This document shows positions 17,971 through 28,106 of a DNA stretch of 64,000 nucleotides, one piece after another. Numbering within the stretch: the stretch's first letter is position 1; each line of letters starts with the position of its first letter. Below the pieces are notes generated by a model. That model was not told the origin of the DNA. It saw only the letters and a list, made by a program, of their open reading frames with translations, and did no database searches. The stretch is from the NCBI GenBank assembly GCA_937891425.1, contig CALAGD010000088.1:1-64000 (forward strand), read 5' to 3'. The translations under genes and the position numbers were made by a program. The DNA is from an uncultured Pigmentiphaga sp. Its GTDB lineage: Bacteria > Pseudomonadota > Gammaproteobacteria > Burkholderiales > Burkholderiaceae_B.

Positions 17971-18670
17971 GGAGCGACTCCCCTGCAAGAATCTGTTCGC
18001 GCATCTGCCGGATGACGGCAGCATAGTCGTCGGCGCCGAAGATGGCGGAGCCGGCAACGAAGGTGTCGGCGCCTGCTTCCCGGATGGCGGCGATGTTGTC
18101 GACCTTGACCCCGCCGTCGACTTCAAGCAGGATCTTTTGCCCCGTCCGGGCTTCCCATGCATCCAGGCGGGCCCGCGCGGCACGCAGCTTGGGCAGCGCC
18201 GAGGGCAGGAAGCTTTGTCCGCCGAATCCGGGGTTCACCGACATCAGCAGCACGATGTCGAGCTTGTCCATGACATGGTCCATCCAGTTGAGTGGGGTGG
18301 CGGGGTTGAAGACCAGGCCGGCCTTGCAGCCGTGGTCGCGTATGAGGGCCAGCGTGCGGTCGACATGGCGGCTGGCTTCCGGGTGAAAGGTGATGATGTT
18401 GGCGCCGGCCTTGGCGAACTGAGGAACCAGAGCGTCCACGGGCTCGACCATCAGGTGAACGTCGATGGGCACGTCGATGTGGGGCCGTATGGCTTCGCAC
18501 ACCATCGGTCCGATTGTAAGATTGGGGACGTAATGGTTGTCCATCACGTCAAAGTGAATCCAGTCGGCACCGGCAGCGACGACTGCACGCACTTCCTCGC
18601 CGAGGCGGGCGAAATCCGCGGATAGAATGCTGGGGGCAATTCGGGTCGCCCCCGACCCTGTGATCGACAT
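17963..18670 (-). CDS. rpe: Ribulose-phosphate 3-epimerase
   Basis: A 235-residue TIM-barrel enzyme interconverting ribulose 5-phosphate and xylulose 5-phosphate. Motifs are [29 protein letters not shown] (metal His/Asp), [20 protein letters not shown] and [10 protein letters not shown]. The ATG at 18670 has AAGGA seven bases upstream. It forms an operon with gph and is divergent from apaG, with only 47 bases between the starts. Confidence 0.96.
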   Translation of the reverse strand: MSITGSGATRIAPSILSADFARLGEEVRAVVAAGADWIHFDVMDNHYVPNLTIGPMVCEAIRPHIDVPIDVHLMVEPVDALVPQFAKAGANIITFHPEASRHVDRTLALIRDHGCKAGLVFNPATPLNWMDHVMDKLDIVLLMSVNPGFGGQSFLPSALPKLRAARARLDAWEARTGQKILLEVDGGVKVDNIAAIREAGADTFVAGSAIFGADDYAAVIRQMREQILAGESLRA

Positions 18671-18717
18671 GGCAGTTTCCTTGGGTTGACTATCTTTCAA
18701 CAGCTGGCGAAGTCCGT

Positions 18718-19092
18718 ATGAAACCATACGATCTGGCAGTGAGCGTGGTGCCGCGTTACGTGCCCGAACAGTCGGATCCCGGGCGGCAGCGCTACGTGTT
18801 CGCCTATACGGTGCGTATTACCAATATTGGTGCCTATCCGGCCCAGATCATTGGTCGGCACTGGATCATCACCGACGGCGAACAGCGTATCGAAGAAGTG
18901 CGGGGGCTGGGCGTCGTAGGGCAACAGCCATTGCTGCCGCCAGGTGAAACCTTCGAATATACCAGCGGATGCCCGCTGCCCACGCCCGTGGGCACCATGC
19001 GCGGCACCTATCTCTGCGTTGGCGACAACGGGGTACCGTTCGAGGTGGAAATCCCCGAATTCGTTCTTGCTGTACCGCGAACCCTCCATTGA
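18718..19092 (+). CDS. apaG: ApaG (Co2+/Mg2+ efflux-associated) protein
   Basis: A 124-residue all-beta, fibronectin-III-like domain protein. Landmarks are [36 protein letters not shown] and a C-terminal [20 protein letters not shown]. This is the normal length of ApaG, a protein of uncertain biochemical role whose loss affects cobalt resistance in enterobacteria. It is followed after seven bases by mltA, a common pair in Burkholderiales. Confidence 0.95.
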   Translation: MKPYDLAVSVVPRYVPEQSDPGRQRYVFAYTVRITNIGAYPAQIIGRHWIITDGEQRIEEVRGLGVVGQQPLLPPGETFEYTSGCPLPTPVGTMRGTYLCVGDNGVPFEVEIPEFVLAVPRTLH

Positions 19093-19099
19093 GCGCTTC

Positions 19100-20509
19100 A
19101 TGAGATTTTCCCGTCGTTTGTTTCCGCCCTCTGGGAGCGGGCGGCTGCGCCCTGCATTGCTGGTGCCGCTGGCAGCGGTCCTGGTGCTGACAGCTTGCAG
19201 CACGCGCCGCGATGAAGGCCCCGACACCGAGCGTGCCCGGGCCATACTGGAACAGGCCGAACCGGCGCCGGCCGTCACACCGCAGCCCGCCGCCCCCGCG
19301 GCGCCCGGCGCCGCGGCGCCGCAGCTGCCCATGGTGCCCGGCGAACACGTGCTGCGCGCGGGCAAGTCCTTGCCGCACTTCACGCCAGTCTCGTGGCAGC
19401 AGGTACCGCAATGGAGTTCGCGGAACTATCCCGCACTGTGGCAGGCCTTCCTGCGCAATTGCCAGGCCATCCTCGAGCGTGGGCTGTCACTGCCGGGCAA
19501 CGGCTCTCCGGTAGTGGCCGCCCGCCCCTGGTGGAGGGTCTGCCGCGCGGCGTTCGATCCCGCGCAGGCACCCGATCCGAAACAGCCGCACACGATCCGG
19601 GCGTTTCTCCAGCAGCACTTGCAACCCTGGCGGGTCATGAACGGGTCTGCGCCTGCAGTGAACCTGATCACAGGGTATTACGAACCTCTGGTGCGCGCAT
19701 CGCGCCGGCGCCATGGCGCATACCAGTGGCCACTTTACGCAGTGCCCGATGACATGCTCATCATCGACCTGGGGGCCGTCTACCCTGAGCTCGCCGGAAA
19801 ACGCATTCGCGGTAAGCTGGACGGGCGGCGCGTGGTGCCCTACGACACGCGTGCGGAGCTCGAACGCTCGCCCGAGAAGCTGAAGGCCATCGTGTGGGTG
19901 GATGACCCCATCGATGCGTTCTTTCTCCAGGTGCAGGGGTCCGGGCGGGCCGTGCTGCAGGATGGGCCGGACAAGGGGCGCATCATTCGCCTGGCCTATG
20001 CTGACCAGAACGGGCATCCCTATGCCTCGATCGGGCGCTGGCTGATCGACCGCGGCGAACTCACCATGGCAGAAGCATCCATGCAGGGCATCAAGGAATG
20101 GGCCCGGCGCAATCCCCACCGGGTGCGTGAGCTGCTCAATGTCAATCCGTCCGTGGTGTTTTTCCGTGAGGAGCCAGTCGAGGCCGCGGGTGAGGGGCCG
20201 CGCGGCGCGTTTGCGGTGCCGCTGACGGCGGAGCATTCCATTGCGGTTGATCCGGCGTTCGTGCCGCTGGGTAGCCCGGTGCTGCTGGCCACGACCTATC
20301 CGGCCAGCAACGAACCCTTGCAACGCGTGGTCTTTGCCCAGGATACGGGTACCGCCATCAAGGGGGCAGGCCGTGCCGACTTCTACTGGGGATTCGGCGA
20401 CGAAGCTGGCGCGCTGGCCGGGCGCATGAAGCAGCAGGGGCAGATGTGGGTGCTGTGGCCGCGCGGAGCGGGTGCGCCCGCGGCCGATGTCGGGCGACCG
20501 GCACCGTAA
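19100..20509 (+). CDS. mltA: Membrane-bound lytic murein transglycosylase A
   Basis: A 469-residue outer-membrane lipoprotein that cleaves peptidoglycan glycan strands. The N-terminus has a lipobox LVLTACS (Cys near residue 33), then a Pro/Ala-rich linker, the MltA domain (LITGYYEPLVRASRRRHG; IDAFFLQVQGSGR) and the 3D domain VVFAQDTGTAIKGAGRADFYWG with the catalytic Asp. The ATG at 19100 directly follows apaG. It is somewhat longer than E. coli MltA because of the linker. Confidence 0.94.
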   Translation: MRFSRRLFPPSGSGRLRPALLVPLAAVLVLTACSTRRDEGPDTERARAILEQAEPAPAVTPQPAAPAAPGAAAPQLPMVPGEHVLRAGKSLPHFTPVSWQQVPQWSSRNYPALWQAFLRNCQAILERGLSLPGNGSPVVAARPWWRVCRAAFDPAQAPDPKQPHTIRAFLQQHLQPWRVMNGSAPAVNLITGYYEPLVRASRRRHGAYQWPLYAVPDDMLIIDLGAVYPELAGKRIRGKLDGRRVVPYDTRAELERSPEKLKAIVWVDDPIDAFFLQVQGSGRAVLQDGPDKGRIIRLAYADQNGHPYASIGRWLIDRGELTMAEASMQGIKEWARRNPHRVRELLNVNPSVVFFREEPVEAAGEGPRGAFAVPLTAEHSIAVDPAFVPLGSPVLLATTYPASNEPLQRVVFAQDTGTAIKGAGRADFYWGFGDEAGALAGRMKQQGQMWVLWPRGAGAPAADVGRPAP

Positions 20510-20579
20510 CGACGCATGGGCAGCGTGGCGTGTGACCCGGGGCGGCGCGCGCACCGGGCCGCAGCGGGCGGACGTGTCA

Positions 20580-20963
20580 TCAGGCCAGCAGGGTACGAAC
20601 GGCCTGCAGCCCCAGGAACAGCCCCAGCAGGGCAAGCAGCACCGAGGCGGCGACATAGAGCGCGGCCAGGCCCCACTGGCCCTGTTCGATCATTACTGCG
20701 GTTTCCAGTGAGAACGCCGAGAAGGTGGTGAAGCCGCCCAGCAGGCCGGTAGTGAAGAAAAGCTGCCAGGCCGGGTCAAGTACGGGCGCGCGTAGCCGGA
20801 AGCAGGCGGTCAGCAGACCCATCAGGAAGGATCCGCACACGTTGACCAGCAGGGTGCCCGCCGGAAATCCGGGCCCGAAGCACTGTGCGGCCGTGATGTT
20901 GACCAGATACCGCGCCACGCCGCCGAGCCCGGCGCCCAGGAATACTGCCATCAGTGCGTGCAT
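20580..20963 (-). CDS. crcB: CrcB/Fluc family fluoride ion transporter
   Basis: A 127-residue protein with four hydrophobic segments, matching the dual-topology Fluc fluoride channels. Signatures are GGVARYLV near residue 15, NVCGSFLMGLLT, and the pore motif GLLGGFTTFSAFSLE. It converges with mltA. No fluoride riboswitch is visible upstream, so constitutive expression is plausible. Confidence 0.93.
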   Translation of the reverse strand: MHALMAVFLGAGLGGVARYLVNITAAQCFGPGFPAGTLLVNVCGSFLMGLLTACFRLRAPVLDPAWQLFFTTGLLGGFTTFSAFSLETAVMIEQGQWGLAALYVAASVLLALLGLFLGLQAVRTLLA

Positions 20964-21041
20964 GTGCGTGTCCTTGATGCCAGCCCGCCGCGCAGCGGCA
21001 CAGGCGCCCGGGGGCAGGCTCGCGCCGGCAGGTGCATGCTG

Positions 21042-21395
21042 CTAGAACGGCCCACGGAATACGAAGTAGGCCCCCAGGCAGATGAAGCCGAATCCGACCA
21101 GGTGATTGAGCGTGAGGCTTTCGCCAAGATACGTTACCGAGAACCCGGCGAATACCGTCAGGGTGATGACCTCCTGGATCGTCTTGAGCTCGGCGGCGCT
21201 GTACACCTGGTGACCAATGCGGTTGGCCGGCACGGCCAGGCAGTATTCGATCAGGGCAATCATCCAGCTGGCCAGGATGACGACCACGAGCGGCTTGTCC
21301 CCGAATTTCAAATGTCCGTACCAGGCGAAGGTCATGAAGACGTTCGACAGGCCCAGCAGGACGATGGGCAGGATATGCAGCTGCAATGAGCTCAT
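21042..21395 (-). CDS. DMT-type small membrane protein (DUF486 family)
   Basis: A 117-residue protein with about four membrane segments: start to 22, 35-53, 73-92, and a C-terminal one. The segments FAWYGHLKF, WMIALIEYCLAVPANRIGH and GESLTLNHLVGFGFICLGAYFVF match the DUF486 family, related to the drug/metabolite transporter fold. The function is not established. It lies just downstream of the efflux outer-membrane gene on the same strand. Confidence 0.85.
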   Translation of the reverse strand: MSSLQLHILPIVLLGLSNVFMTFAWYGHLKFGDKPLVVVILASWMIALIEYCLAVPANRIGHQVYSAAELKTIQEVITLTVFAGFSVTYLGESLTLNHLVGFGFICLGAYFVFRGPF

Positions 21396-21454
21396 GGACG
21401 GGTTCTCGTGCTTGCTGGCGCGCTATGGTAGCAGAGTCGAACGCTGCCCGGGGG

Positions 21455-22903
21455 TCAAGGTGTGACGACTGCCTCCGGCGAGCCCGTCGCGGCGGGCGCA
21501 TCGTCGCCGCCCAGCGCCTGGTACAGAAGCACCTGGGCCTGGTAGCGTTGCAGGCGGTTCCTCGCTACCGCCAGTTCTGCCTGCCGGCGCGCTTCCTGGG
21601 CGTCAAGCCAGGCGCGCAGCGGTACTGCACCCGCACGGTAGCGCACTTCGTACAGGCGTTCCGCTTCCGTGGCTGCATCCAGCGCCTCCTGGCGCAGCCG
21701 TGCCTCGGCGGCCAGGTTCTGACGCAGCGACAGGGCATTCTCCACTTCAGCCAGCGCGTCATAGAGTGCCTGCCGGAATTGCACCACGGCTGCTTCGTAG
21801 TCCACCTGCGAGACAGCGATGTTCTGCTGCATCTCGCGCCATTGCAGGAAGGGGAGGGTAATGCCCGCGCCCAGCGCGGCTATGGGGTTCTGCAGCACAT
21901 GGATGAGCGCAGAACTGGCACTGCTTAACGAACCGGTCAGCGACAGGGTCGGGTAATAGCTGGTGCGCACCACGTCGGTGTGGGCCAGCGAGCTGCGCAG
22001 GCGCAGCTCTGCGGCACGCAGGTCGGGGCGTCGCCCGAGCAGCTCCGCCGGCACGCCAGGGCGCACTTCGGGCAGCGGCGTATCGGGCAACAAGGGCGGC
22101 ACAGGCACGTGATTCGACGGCGGGCCATCGAGCAGGATCGACAGGGCGTTCAAGGTCTCCGCACGTTGTTGGTACAACTGCGTGATCGCGGCCTGCTGGT
22201 TGGCCAGATTGCGTTCGGCTTCTGCAAGTTCCAGGCGCGAAACTGCGCCAGCCTCATATTGCGCACGTACCAGTTCGAGGGTGCGGGCGGCGTAATCGAT
22301 GCTCTTCTCGGCAGTGGCGATCTGCTGGTTGAGGAAGGCCGCTTCCCAATACAGGTTCAGGGTCGTGCCGATGAGGGCGAGCGCGGCGGCGCGGCGGTCT
22401 TCCTCGGTTGCCGCGGCTTCCCAGTCGGCTTCGTCGCGCTGGCGCGCCAGCTTGCCCCACAGATCGACCTCATAACCCACACTGAGGGTCGCCGAAAACG
22501 AATCCGACCGGTTCTCGCTGTCGCGCAGGTCGCGCTCGCCGCGCGCCGAACTGCTGCCGCTGAGCGTGGGCCGCATGGCGGTGCGCGCCAGACCCGCCTG
22601 CAGCTGTGCCCGGCGTACGCGCAGCGCGGCCGCAGCCAGGTCGTTGTTGGTACGAAGCACTTCACTGACCAGCGCGTCCAGCGCCGGATCCTGGAAGTGC
22701 TTCCACCAGGCATCGTGCGTGGGGGCGACCGACCGATCGACGGTAGCCCCCTGCCACGCAGCCGGCATCACCACCGCAGGCCGTTCATACTCGGTGCGCT
22801 GCAGCGCGCCGCAGCCGGTGAGCGAAACCGCCAGCAGGGCGGGCAGGAAGGCGCGCCGCCATGTGCTGCGCCGACGGGTGCGAACAGACGTTACCGCATG
22901 CAT
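21455..22903 (-). CDS. NodT-family outer-membrane efflux lipoprotein (TolC-like channel)
   Basis: A 482-residue outer-membrane factor. The N-terminus is a lipoprotein signal with lipobox VSLTGC after an Arg-rich start. Two TolC-type repeats follow, with landmarks WWKHFQDPALDALV, YEVDLWGKLARQRDEA, YEAGAVSRLELAEAERNLA, ELLGRRPDLRAAELRL and YRAGAVPLRAWLDAQE. The ATG at 22903 is used; an ATG at 22933 overlapping the end of macB is possible. Directly downstream of macA-macB, it would complete a tripartite MacAB pump, whereas many bacteria borrow a distant TolC. Confidence 0.92.
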   Translation of the reverse strand: MHAVTSVRTRRRSTWRRAFLPALLAVSLTGCGALQRTEYERPAVVMPAAWQGATVDRSVAPTHDAWWKHFQDPALDALVSEVLRTNNDLAAAALRVRRAQLQAGLARTAMRPTLSGSSSARGERDLRDSENRSDSFSATLSVGYEVDLWGKLARQRDEADWEAAATEEDRRAAALALIGTTLNLYWEAAFLNQQIATAEKSIDYAARTLELVRAQYEAGAVSRLELAEAERNLANQQAAITQLYQQRAETLNALSILLDGPPSNHVPVPPLLPDTPLPEVRPGVPAELLGRRPDLRAAELRLRSSLAHTDVVRTSYYPTLSLTGSLSSASSALIHVLQNPIAALGAGITLPFLQWREMQQNIAVSQVDYEAAVVQFRQALYDALAEVENALSLRQNLAAEARLRQEALDAATEAERLYEVRYRAGAVPLRAWLDAQEARRQAELAVARNRLQRYQAQVLLYQALGGDDAPAATGSPEAVVTP

Positions 22904-22937
22904 GTTGAAAATCCGTTGTTCAGGCTGCAACATGGCA

Positions 22938-25025
22938 TCACTCGCGTGCCAGGGCTTCGACGGGGTCGAGGCGCGCCGCGCTGCGGGCTGGCAGGAAACC
23001 GAACACGACACCGATCAGTGTGGAGCTGACGAACGCGGCGACCATCGAAGTAGTGGAATAGACCATGGTGAAATCCTCGCCCCAGAAGCGTTCGATGATT
23101 TCACCTACGCCCAGCGCGGCAACAATGCCCAGCGCGCCGCCCAGCAGGCACACCAGCACGGCCTCGATCAGGAACTGGCTCATGATGTCGCTCTGGCGTG
23201 CGCCCACGGCCATGCGTACGCCAATTTCGCGGGTACGTTCGGTCACGGACACCAGCATGATGTTCATGACCCCGATGCCGCCTACCACCAGTGAAATCAC
23301 GGCGATCGCGGAGATGAGCAGGGTCATGGTGGCGGTGGTGCTTTCCACGGTCTGCCGGATGCTGTCACTGTTGATCACGAAGAAGTCCTGGACGCCGTGC
23401 CGGCGGGTAAGCAGCTCGATCAGGCTGCGTTCGGCCACGTCGGTGGGCACATGATCGGCGACGCGCACCGTGATGCTGCGCAGGTGCGATTGCCCGAGCA
23501 TTCGATACATCACCGTGGTGTAGGGTAGCCAGACGTTCAACGTGTCGCTGGGCCCGAAAGCTGCCGGTTGGGGGGCGGTCACACCGATGACGCGGGCCGG
23601 CAGCGTGCCGATGAGGATGACTTTGCCGAGGGGGTCGATATCGGGCCCGAACAGCGCATTGCGCGTGTTGGGGTCGATGACCACGTCCTGGCCCTGCCGG
23701 CGCACGCTGCCGGCGTCGAAGGGCATGCCCTCGGTCAGCGTGTAGCCGCGCACGCGAAAGAACTGCTCTCCCACGCCATTGACGGTAGCGCTGGCTGACA
23801 CATTGCCATAACGCAGGGTGGCGCTCGTGGAGACCACCGGCGTGACGCTGTCGACGTAGTTCTCGTGTGCGAGCGCTTCGGCGTCGGCCGGCACCAGCGT
23901 CTGGATGCGGGCCGCGCGTTCGTCGCCGAAACCACGGCCCGAACGGATGTCGATGGTGTTGGTGCCCATGGCGCTGATGCGGTCGAGAATCTGGCGGCTG
24001 GACCCTTCGCCCAGCGCGACGACCGACACCACTGACGCTATGCCGATGATGATGCCGAGCATGGTCAGAAAGGTGCGCAGGCGATGCGCGTTCATGGCCA
24101 GCAAGGCCATGTAAAACGCCTCGCGCAGGCGCTCCCAGCTGGCGGCAAGATGTGCCACCAGGCCTGGGGTGGAGGACGCGTGCCCTGGCGCAGTGGGGAG
24201 CTGCAGGTACTCGGGCGGCACGCGGGCACCGTCGGCGTCCGCAGTTGCCGCGCCTGTGGTTTCCGCGGGAACCGGAAACGCGGGCTCCAGGGCGGATGCG
24301 GCCGCAGGTGTCGCCGGCTCGCGCAGCCGATCGCCAATGATGACGCCATCGCTGATTTCGATGACCCGCTCGGCGTGGCTCGCCACCTGCATGTCGTGGG
24401 TGACAAGAATGATGGTGTGGCCTTCGGCGTGCAGCTCCTTCAGGATCCGCATCACCTCTTCGCCACTCTGGCTGTCCAGGGCGCCAGTGGGCTCGTCGGC
24501 AAGAATGACGTCGCCGCCGTTGATGAGCGCACGCGCGATGCTTACCCGCTGCTGCTGGCCGCCCGACAGTTGGGCAGGGCGATGGTAGAGTCGCTCGCCC
24601 AGACCCAGGCGCTGCAGCAGCGCGATGGCCCGTTCACGGCGAAGGTTGCGAGGCTTGCCTGCATAGACCGCCGGCACTTCCACATTGCCGACGGCCGTCA
24701 GTTCGGGCAGGAGGTGGTAACGCTGGAAGATGAAGCCGAAGTACTCGCGGCGGAGTTCGGCCAGTGCATCCGGCGACAGCTCGCGGGTGGTGCGCCCTGC
24801 GACTCTGTAGATGCCTCGCGTCGGACGGTCAAGGCATCCCATGATGTTCATCAGGGTGGATTTCCCCGATCCCGAGGCGCCCACGATCGCCACCATCTCG
24901 CCGGCATGGATGGTGAGGTTGATGTCCTTCAGGACGGCAATGGTGGTTTCGCCCGCGGGGAACTCGCGGGTCACGCCGCGCAACTCAAGCAGCGGGGCGC
25001 CGGTATTTGAGACTCGCCCGGTCAT
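22938..25025 (-). CDS. macB: MacB-type ABC exporter, fused ATPase and permease
   Basis: A 695-residue inner-membrane protein that drives export of macrolides, siderophores or lipid-like substrates through MacA and an outer-membrane channel. The N-terminal ATPase has Walker [10 protein letters not shown] (49-57), signature [15 protein letters not shown], Walker [13 protein letters not shown] and switch His in VTHD. A low-complexity linker follows, then one membrane helix ([23 protein letters not shown]), a large periplasmic domain, and three C-terminal helices beginning near [19 protein letters not shown]. It starts two bases after macA, with GAGG inside the macA end. Confidence 0.95.
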   Translation of the reverse strand: MTGRVSNTGAPLLELRGVTREFPAGETTIAVLKDINLTIHAGEMVAIVGASGSGKSTLMNIMGCLDRPTRGIYRVAGRTTRELSPDALAELRREYFGFIFQRYHLLPELTAVGNVEVPAVYAGKPRNLRRERAIALLQRLGLGERLYHRPAQLSGGQQQRVSIARALINGGDVILADEPTGALDSQSGEEVMRILKELHAEGHTIILVTHDMQVASHAERVIEISDGVIIGDRLREPATPAAASALEPAFPVPAETTGAATADADGARVPPEYLQLPTAPGHASSTPGLVAHLAASWERLREAFYMALLAMNAHRLRTFLTMLGIIIGIASVVSVVALGEGSSRQILDRISAMGTNTIDIRSGRGFGDERAARIQTLVPADAEALAHENYVDSVTPVVSTSATLRYGNVSASATVNGVGEQFFRVRGYTLTEGMPFDAGSVRRQGQDVVIDPNTRNALFGPDIDPLGKVILIGTLPARVIGVTAPQPAAFGPSDTLNVWLPYTTVMYRMLGQSHLRSITVRVADHVPTDVAERSLIELLTRRHGVQDFFVINSDSIRQTVESTTATMTLLISAIAVISLVVGGIGVMNIMLVSVTERTREIGVRMAVGARQSDIMSQFLIEAVLVCLLGGALGIVAALGVGEIIERFWGEDFTMVYSTTSMVAAFVSSTLIGVVFGFLPARSAARLDPVEALARE

Positions 25026-25027
25026 GG

Positions 25028-26233
25028 CTAGAACCTCAGCCGCGGCGCGCGTGCAGCGTTCTGCTGGGGTGGCCGTGCAGCGCCCTGGCCGGAGCCTGTG
25101 ACGACCACGTCGCCGGGAGCCAGCCCTTCCAGTATCTGGGCCTCGACGTTGTTGTTGAGGCCGACTTTCACGAAGCGGACCTCAGGTTCGCCCTGATCGT
25201 CGAGCACACGCACGAACGTGCGGCGTCCGCGCGGGTCGGTCTGTACGGCTGATGATGGCACGACGACGGCGTCTTCGGCGCGGTCGAGTACGATGGTGAC
25301 CTGGGCGGTCATGCCGATGCGCAGCCTGCCGTCGGGGTTGGGGATGTCGAACAGGCCGTTGTAGTACACCGCAGTGCTCGAGCTCGAACTGCTGCTGGCC
25401 GCCGACGTGGTTTCCTTCATCAGGGCTTCGGGCGCGGGTTCTATGGTGCGCAGCGTCGCGTGGTACTGCTTGTTCTGGTCGCCGAGGATGGTGAAATACA
25501 CCGGCATGCCCGGCTTGACCCGTACCACGTCGGCTTCAGAAATCTCCGCTTTTACGGTGATCGTATCGAGCTGTGCCAGCCGGATGATGGTCGGCGCCTG
25601 CTGGTTCGCGTTGAGGGTCTGGCCTTCCTGGGCCACCACCGACACCACGGTGCCGCTCATCGGTGCCCTGATCTGGGTGTACCCCAGGTTTACGCGCGCC
25701 GTATCGACCGCGATAGCTGCCTGGGAGAGCTCGGCGTCGAGGGCCGCCAGCTGCGCCTGGATGGTCTGCAGGTTGGCCTCGGCCGCCTCGTATTCCTGCC
25801 GCGAACTCGCGTTCTGGGCAAGCATGGTTTTCTGGCGCTTGAATTCCAGCTGGGCCTGCTTCAGTGCGGCTTCCTGCGCACGCCGTCGGGCCTCGACGGT
25901 GCGCTGCGCGGCTTCGGCATTACGCAAGGCATTCTGCTGGGTCATCGAGTCGATTTCCGCGATCAGTTGCCCCTGTTCGACCTGGTCGCCCAGCTCGACG
26001 TACAGTGCCTTGAGCTGCCCTGACACCTGGGCGCCTACGCTGACCAGCCGGTAGGCCTCCATGGTACCCGTGGCGAGCACATTGGCTTCGATGGTCTTGC
26101 GCACGGCCTGCGCGGTCGTGAAGCGGGGGGGCGGTTCTGGCGTGAAGTACCGTACCTTGATCCCGAATCCGAGCGCGATGACGATGGCGAGAAGAACGAC
26201 GTAGCGAAGCCATCGGGACGATAGGAATGTCAT
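25028..26233 (-). CDS. macA: MacA-type periplasmic adaptor (membrane fusion protein)
   Basis: A 401-residue adaptor linking MacB to the outer-membrane channel. It has an N-terminal membrane anchor ([16 protein letters not shown]), a lipoyl half-motif with [22 protein letters not shown], a long coiled-coil hairpin (about 95-190, rich in Gln/Ala/Glu), the second lipoyl half [14 protein letters not shown], and a beta-barrel domain. A run of serines (about residues 286-293) interrupts the barrel region and looks like a flexible loop. It is the first gene of the macA-macB-channel operon. Confidence 0.94.
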   Translation of the reverse strand: MTFLSSRWLRYVVLLAIVIALGFGIKVRYFTPEPPPRFTTAQAVRKTIEANVLATGTMEAYRLVSVGAQVSGQLKALYVELGDQVEQGQLIAEIDSMTQQNALRNAEAAQRTVEARRRAQEAALKQAQLEFKRQKTMLAQNASSRQEYEAAEANLQTIQAQLAALDAELSQAAIAVDTARVNLGYTQIRAPMSGTVVSVVAQEGQTLNANQQAPTIIRLAQLDTITVKAEISEADVVRVKPGMPVYFTILGDQNKQYHATLRTIEPAPEALMKETTSAASSSSSSSTAVYYNGLFDIPNPDGRLRIGMTAQVTIVLDRAEDAVVVPSSAVQTDPRGRRTFVRVLDDQGEPEVRFVKVGLNNNVEAQILEGLAPGDVVVTGSGQGAARPPQQNAARAPRLRF

Positions 26234-26572
26234 GCTGCAGCTTCTTCTTTATTGTGGAATCCAATGCACTTCTGGCGCGTGTGCCCGGCCCTTCGGGGCT
26301 GCCACGCCGGGCGCCCGGCCAGGCAACCGGCACGATCCGCGCAGGTAAAGTGTGGAAGTTTACGGGCTCTGCCCCGGTCGCGGACGGCAAGTGCGCCAGC
26401 CATGGGACACGGACTGAGCCTGCCGTCCCCGCGTGGCCCGATGGGCCAGGCGGAGTACCGGTTTGCATCGTGCATGGCGGGAAACCGTGCCCCGCAAGCG
26501 GGGTACCCGCCGCCCGGGGCGCCGGTGTGGTGCAGCGAGACGGGATGCGGGTCCGATGCCATCCCGCAGCCG
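26234..26572. other. Gene-free stretch between macA and the Spy-like gene
   Basis: No coding frame here is convincing. Two hairpins are visible: TGGCCC/GGGCCA (26434-26439 with 26443-26448) and CCCCGC/GCGGGG (26490-26495 with 26498-26503). The second lies about 70 bases past the stop of the Spy-like gene and could be its terminator; the macA promoter should lie to its left. Confidence 0.4.
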
Positions 26573-27133
26573 TCACGACCGCGTGGCGTTGGGTGCTTGG
26601 CGCTTTGTGCGTTTTTCGTGGCGCTCCTGCAGCTTCTGCCGTTGATCGGGCGTCAACACGGCGAGGATGGCATTGCTATCCTTCGCGCGCAGCAGCTGCA
26701 GCTCCGCGTAGGCCTGCGCAGCAGCGTTGGCAAGCTCCTGTGCCCGTGCCTCATCGAACTTGTCCGTGCGTGCCAGCTCGCGCAGGTCGCGGCGGGCCTT
26801 GCTCAACGCCTTGACGGCTTCACGAACCTTCGGGGCTGACGCGTGGTGGATCGCGAAAATCCTGTCGCGCTGTTCTTCGGTCAGATTGAGGTCCTTGAAG
26901 AAACCTCGGACCTGCCGGGCCCCTTCGAAACGTTTGGCATGCTGGTGCTTCATGTCGGCTGCGCCGAAAGCATGCGGGCCGGCACCATGGGGATGGGCGT
27001 GCGGAGCGCGTTGTTCGCTGCGCGTGGGGACGGGTTTCTGATCGGCCGGCTGCGCGGTCTGGCTGATGGCAGCGGTGGAAAGACCCAGCGCCAGGGTGGT
27101 AGCGACGGCGATTTGGGAAAGACGCATCTTCAT
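26573..27133 (-). CDS. Spy/CpxP family periplasmic chaperone-like protein
   Basis: A 186-residue secreted protein. Residues 1-24 are a signal peptide (MKMRLSQ, hydrophobic core, cleavage near TAAISQ). A His-rich segment (APHAHPHGAGPHAFG) follows, then a helical LTXXQ-type domain, visible as LTEEQRDRIFAIHHA and again as LTPDQRQKLQE, the repeat signature of Spy and CpxP. Such proteins buffer unfolded proteins in the periplasm or restrain a sensor kinase. The start has GGAGG six bases upstream. It sits directly downstream of a BaeSR-like pair, as expected for a target of that system. Confidence 0.87.
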   Translation of the reverse strand: MKMRLSQIAVATTLALGLSTAAISQTAQPADQKPVPTRSEQRAPHAHPHGAGPHAFGAADMKHQHAKRFEGARQVRGFFKDLNLTEEQRDRIFAIHHASAPKVREAVKALSKARRDLRELARTDKFDEARAQELANAAAQAYAELQLLRAKDSNAILAVLTPDQRQKLQERHEKRTKRQAPNATRS

Positions 27134-27280
27134 GGTGAACCTCCAGTGGGTAGTCTCGTGCTCAACCGGTAGCGGTGCGGTCGGCACCGGGTGGCCGTTG
27201 AGCTCCAGTTTTCCTGACGGGGCCGCGGTGCATTACCGTGGCCGGCGAGTACAGAATACGTCGGAGGTTTGTTCAAAATT

Positions 27281-27302
27281 TGAGGAAATTGGGAAGAAAT
27301 TG
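27281..27302. promoter_or_regulatory. 11-bp direct repeats upstream of the Spy-like gene, candidate response-regulator site
   Basis: GAAATTG occurs at 27285-27291 and again at 27296-27302, exactly 11 bp apart, within the longer repeats TGAGGAAATTG and GGAAGAAATTG. Tandem half-sites one helical turn apart are how OmpR-class regulators bind DNA. The pair lies about 150 bp upstream of the Spy-like start and just past the regulator gene. Confidence 0.45.
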
Positions 27303-27404
27303 TGAAGGCGCGCTGAGTCGTCCGGGGTGTGAGGCGGCAGGAGGGGCTCGAGACCGCATGTGACCATGATGCGCACGCGCCCGGCGGCATGCACGGGCAA
27401 GGAC

Positions 27405-28094
27405 TCAGCCGCCGTTTGGCGACTCCAGCTCCAGCTTGTAACCCACCCCGTAGATGGAACGGATGGGGTCAGCATCCGGGCGGACGGCTCCGAGCTTGCG
27501 GCGCAGGTTCTTCACGTGGGTGTCGACGGTGCGGTCGGTCACGACGCGGTGATCGTTGTACAGGTGATTGAGCAGCTCGTCGCGGGTGAAGATCTTGCCG
27601 GGGGCGCTGGCCAGCGCTTTCAGCAGCCGAAACTCCACAGGTGTGAGATCCAGCGCCTGCCCGAAGTAGCGCGCCGTATGCGAGGAAGGGTCGACCTGCA
27701 ACCCGAAGCTCGCCGGATCGTCCTGCGGACGGGCCAGGGTGCGGCGCAGCAACGCCTTCACGCGCGCCACCACCTCGCGCGGGCTGAAAGGTTTGCAGAT
27801 GTAATCATCAGCGCCCAGTTCGAGGCCGAGCAGTCGGTCGATTTCCTCGACGCGGGCCGTGACCATGATGGCAGGCAGCTGGCTGAAGGTGCGCAGCTCG
27901 CGCATGATGTCCAGTCCGTCCCGCCCGGGCAACATGATGTCGAGCAACAGCGCATCCGGCGGGTTCGCGTGTATCGCGGGAATGACCTGGGTGCCATCGG
28001 CGATCACGTCGGTGTCGTAGCCGGCGGCCTGGAGGTAATCGCGCAGCAGGGCCGCGAGTTTGGGCTCGTCTTCCACAATCAGGATGCGTGGCAT
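27405..28094 (-). CDS. OmpR-class response regulator (BaeR-like)
   Basis: A 229-residue two-component regulator. The receiver domain has acidic residues Glu8-Asp9, phosphoacceptor Asp52 (LLLDIMLPG), Thr79 and Lys101 (CKPF). The winged-helix effector domain ends in TVDTHVKNLRRKLG and IRSIYGVGYKLE. It follows the kinase gene by 12 bases, the kinase-first order seen in baeSR. The likely target is the adjacent Spy-like gene and perhaps macAB. Confidence 0.92.
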   Translation of the reverse strand: MPRILIVEDEPKLAALLRDYLQAAGYDTDVIADGTQVIPAIHANPPDALLLDIMLPGRDGLDIMRELRTFSQLPAIMVTARVEEIDRLLGLELGADDYICKPFSPREVVARVKALLRRTLARPQDDPASFGLQVDPSSHTARYFGQALDLTPVEFRLLKALASAPGKIFTRDELLNHLYNDHRVVTDRTVDTHVKNLRRKLGAVRPDADPIRSIYGVGYKLELESPNGG

Positions 28095-28106
28095 GGCGGA
28101 TGATCC

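Noticed and set aside
19261..19330. GC-rich repeat-like stretch in mltA
   Set aside because: It is the codon repetition of a Pro/Ala linker in the lipoprotein, not an independent repeat element.
20964..21041. Possible fluoride riboswitch upstream of crcB
   Set aside because: The 78-base gap read on the minus strand shows none of the conserved GGNGATGG or CTGATG elements.
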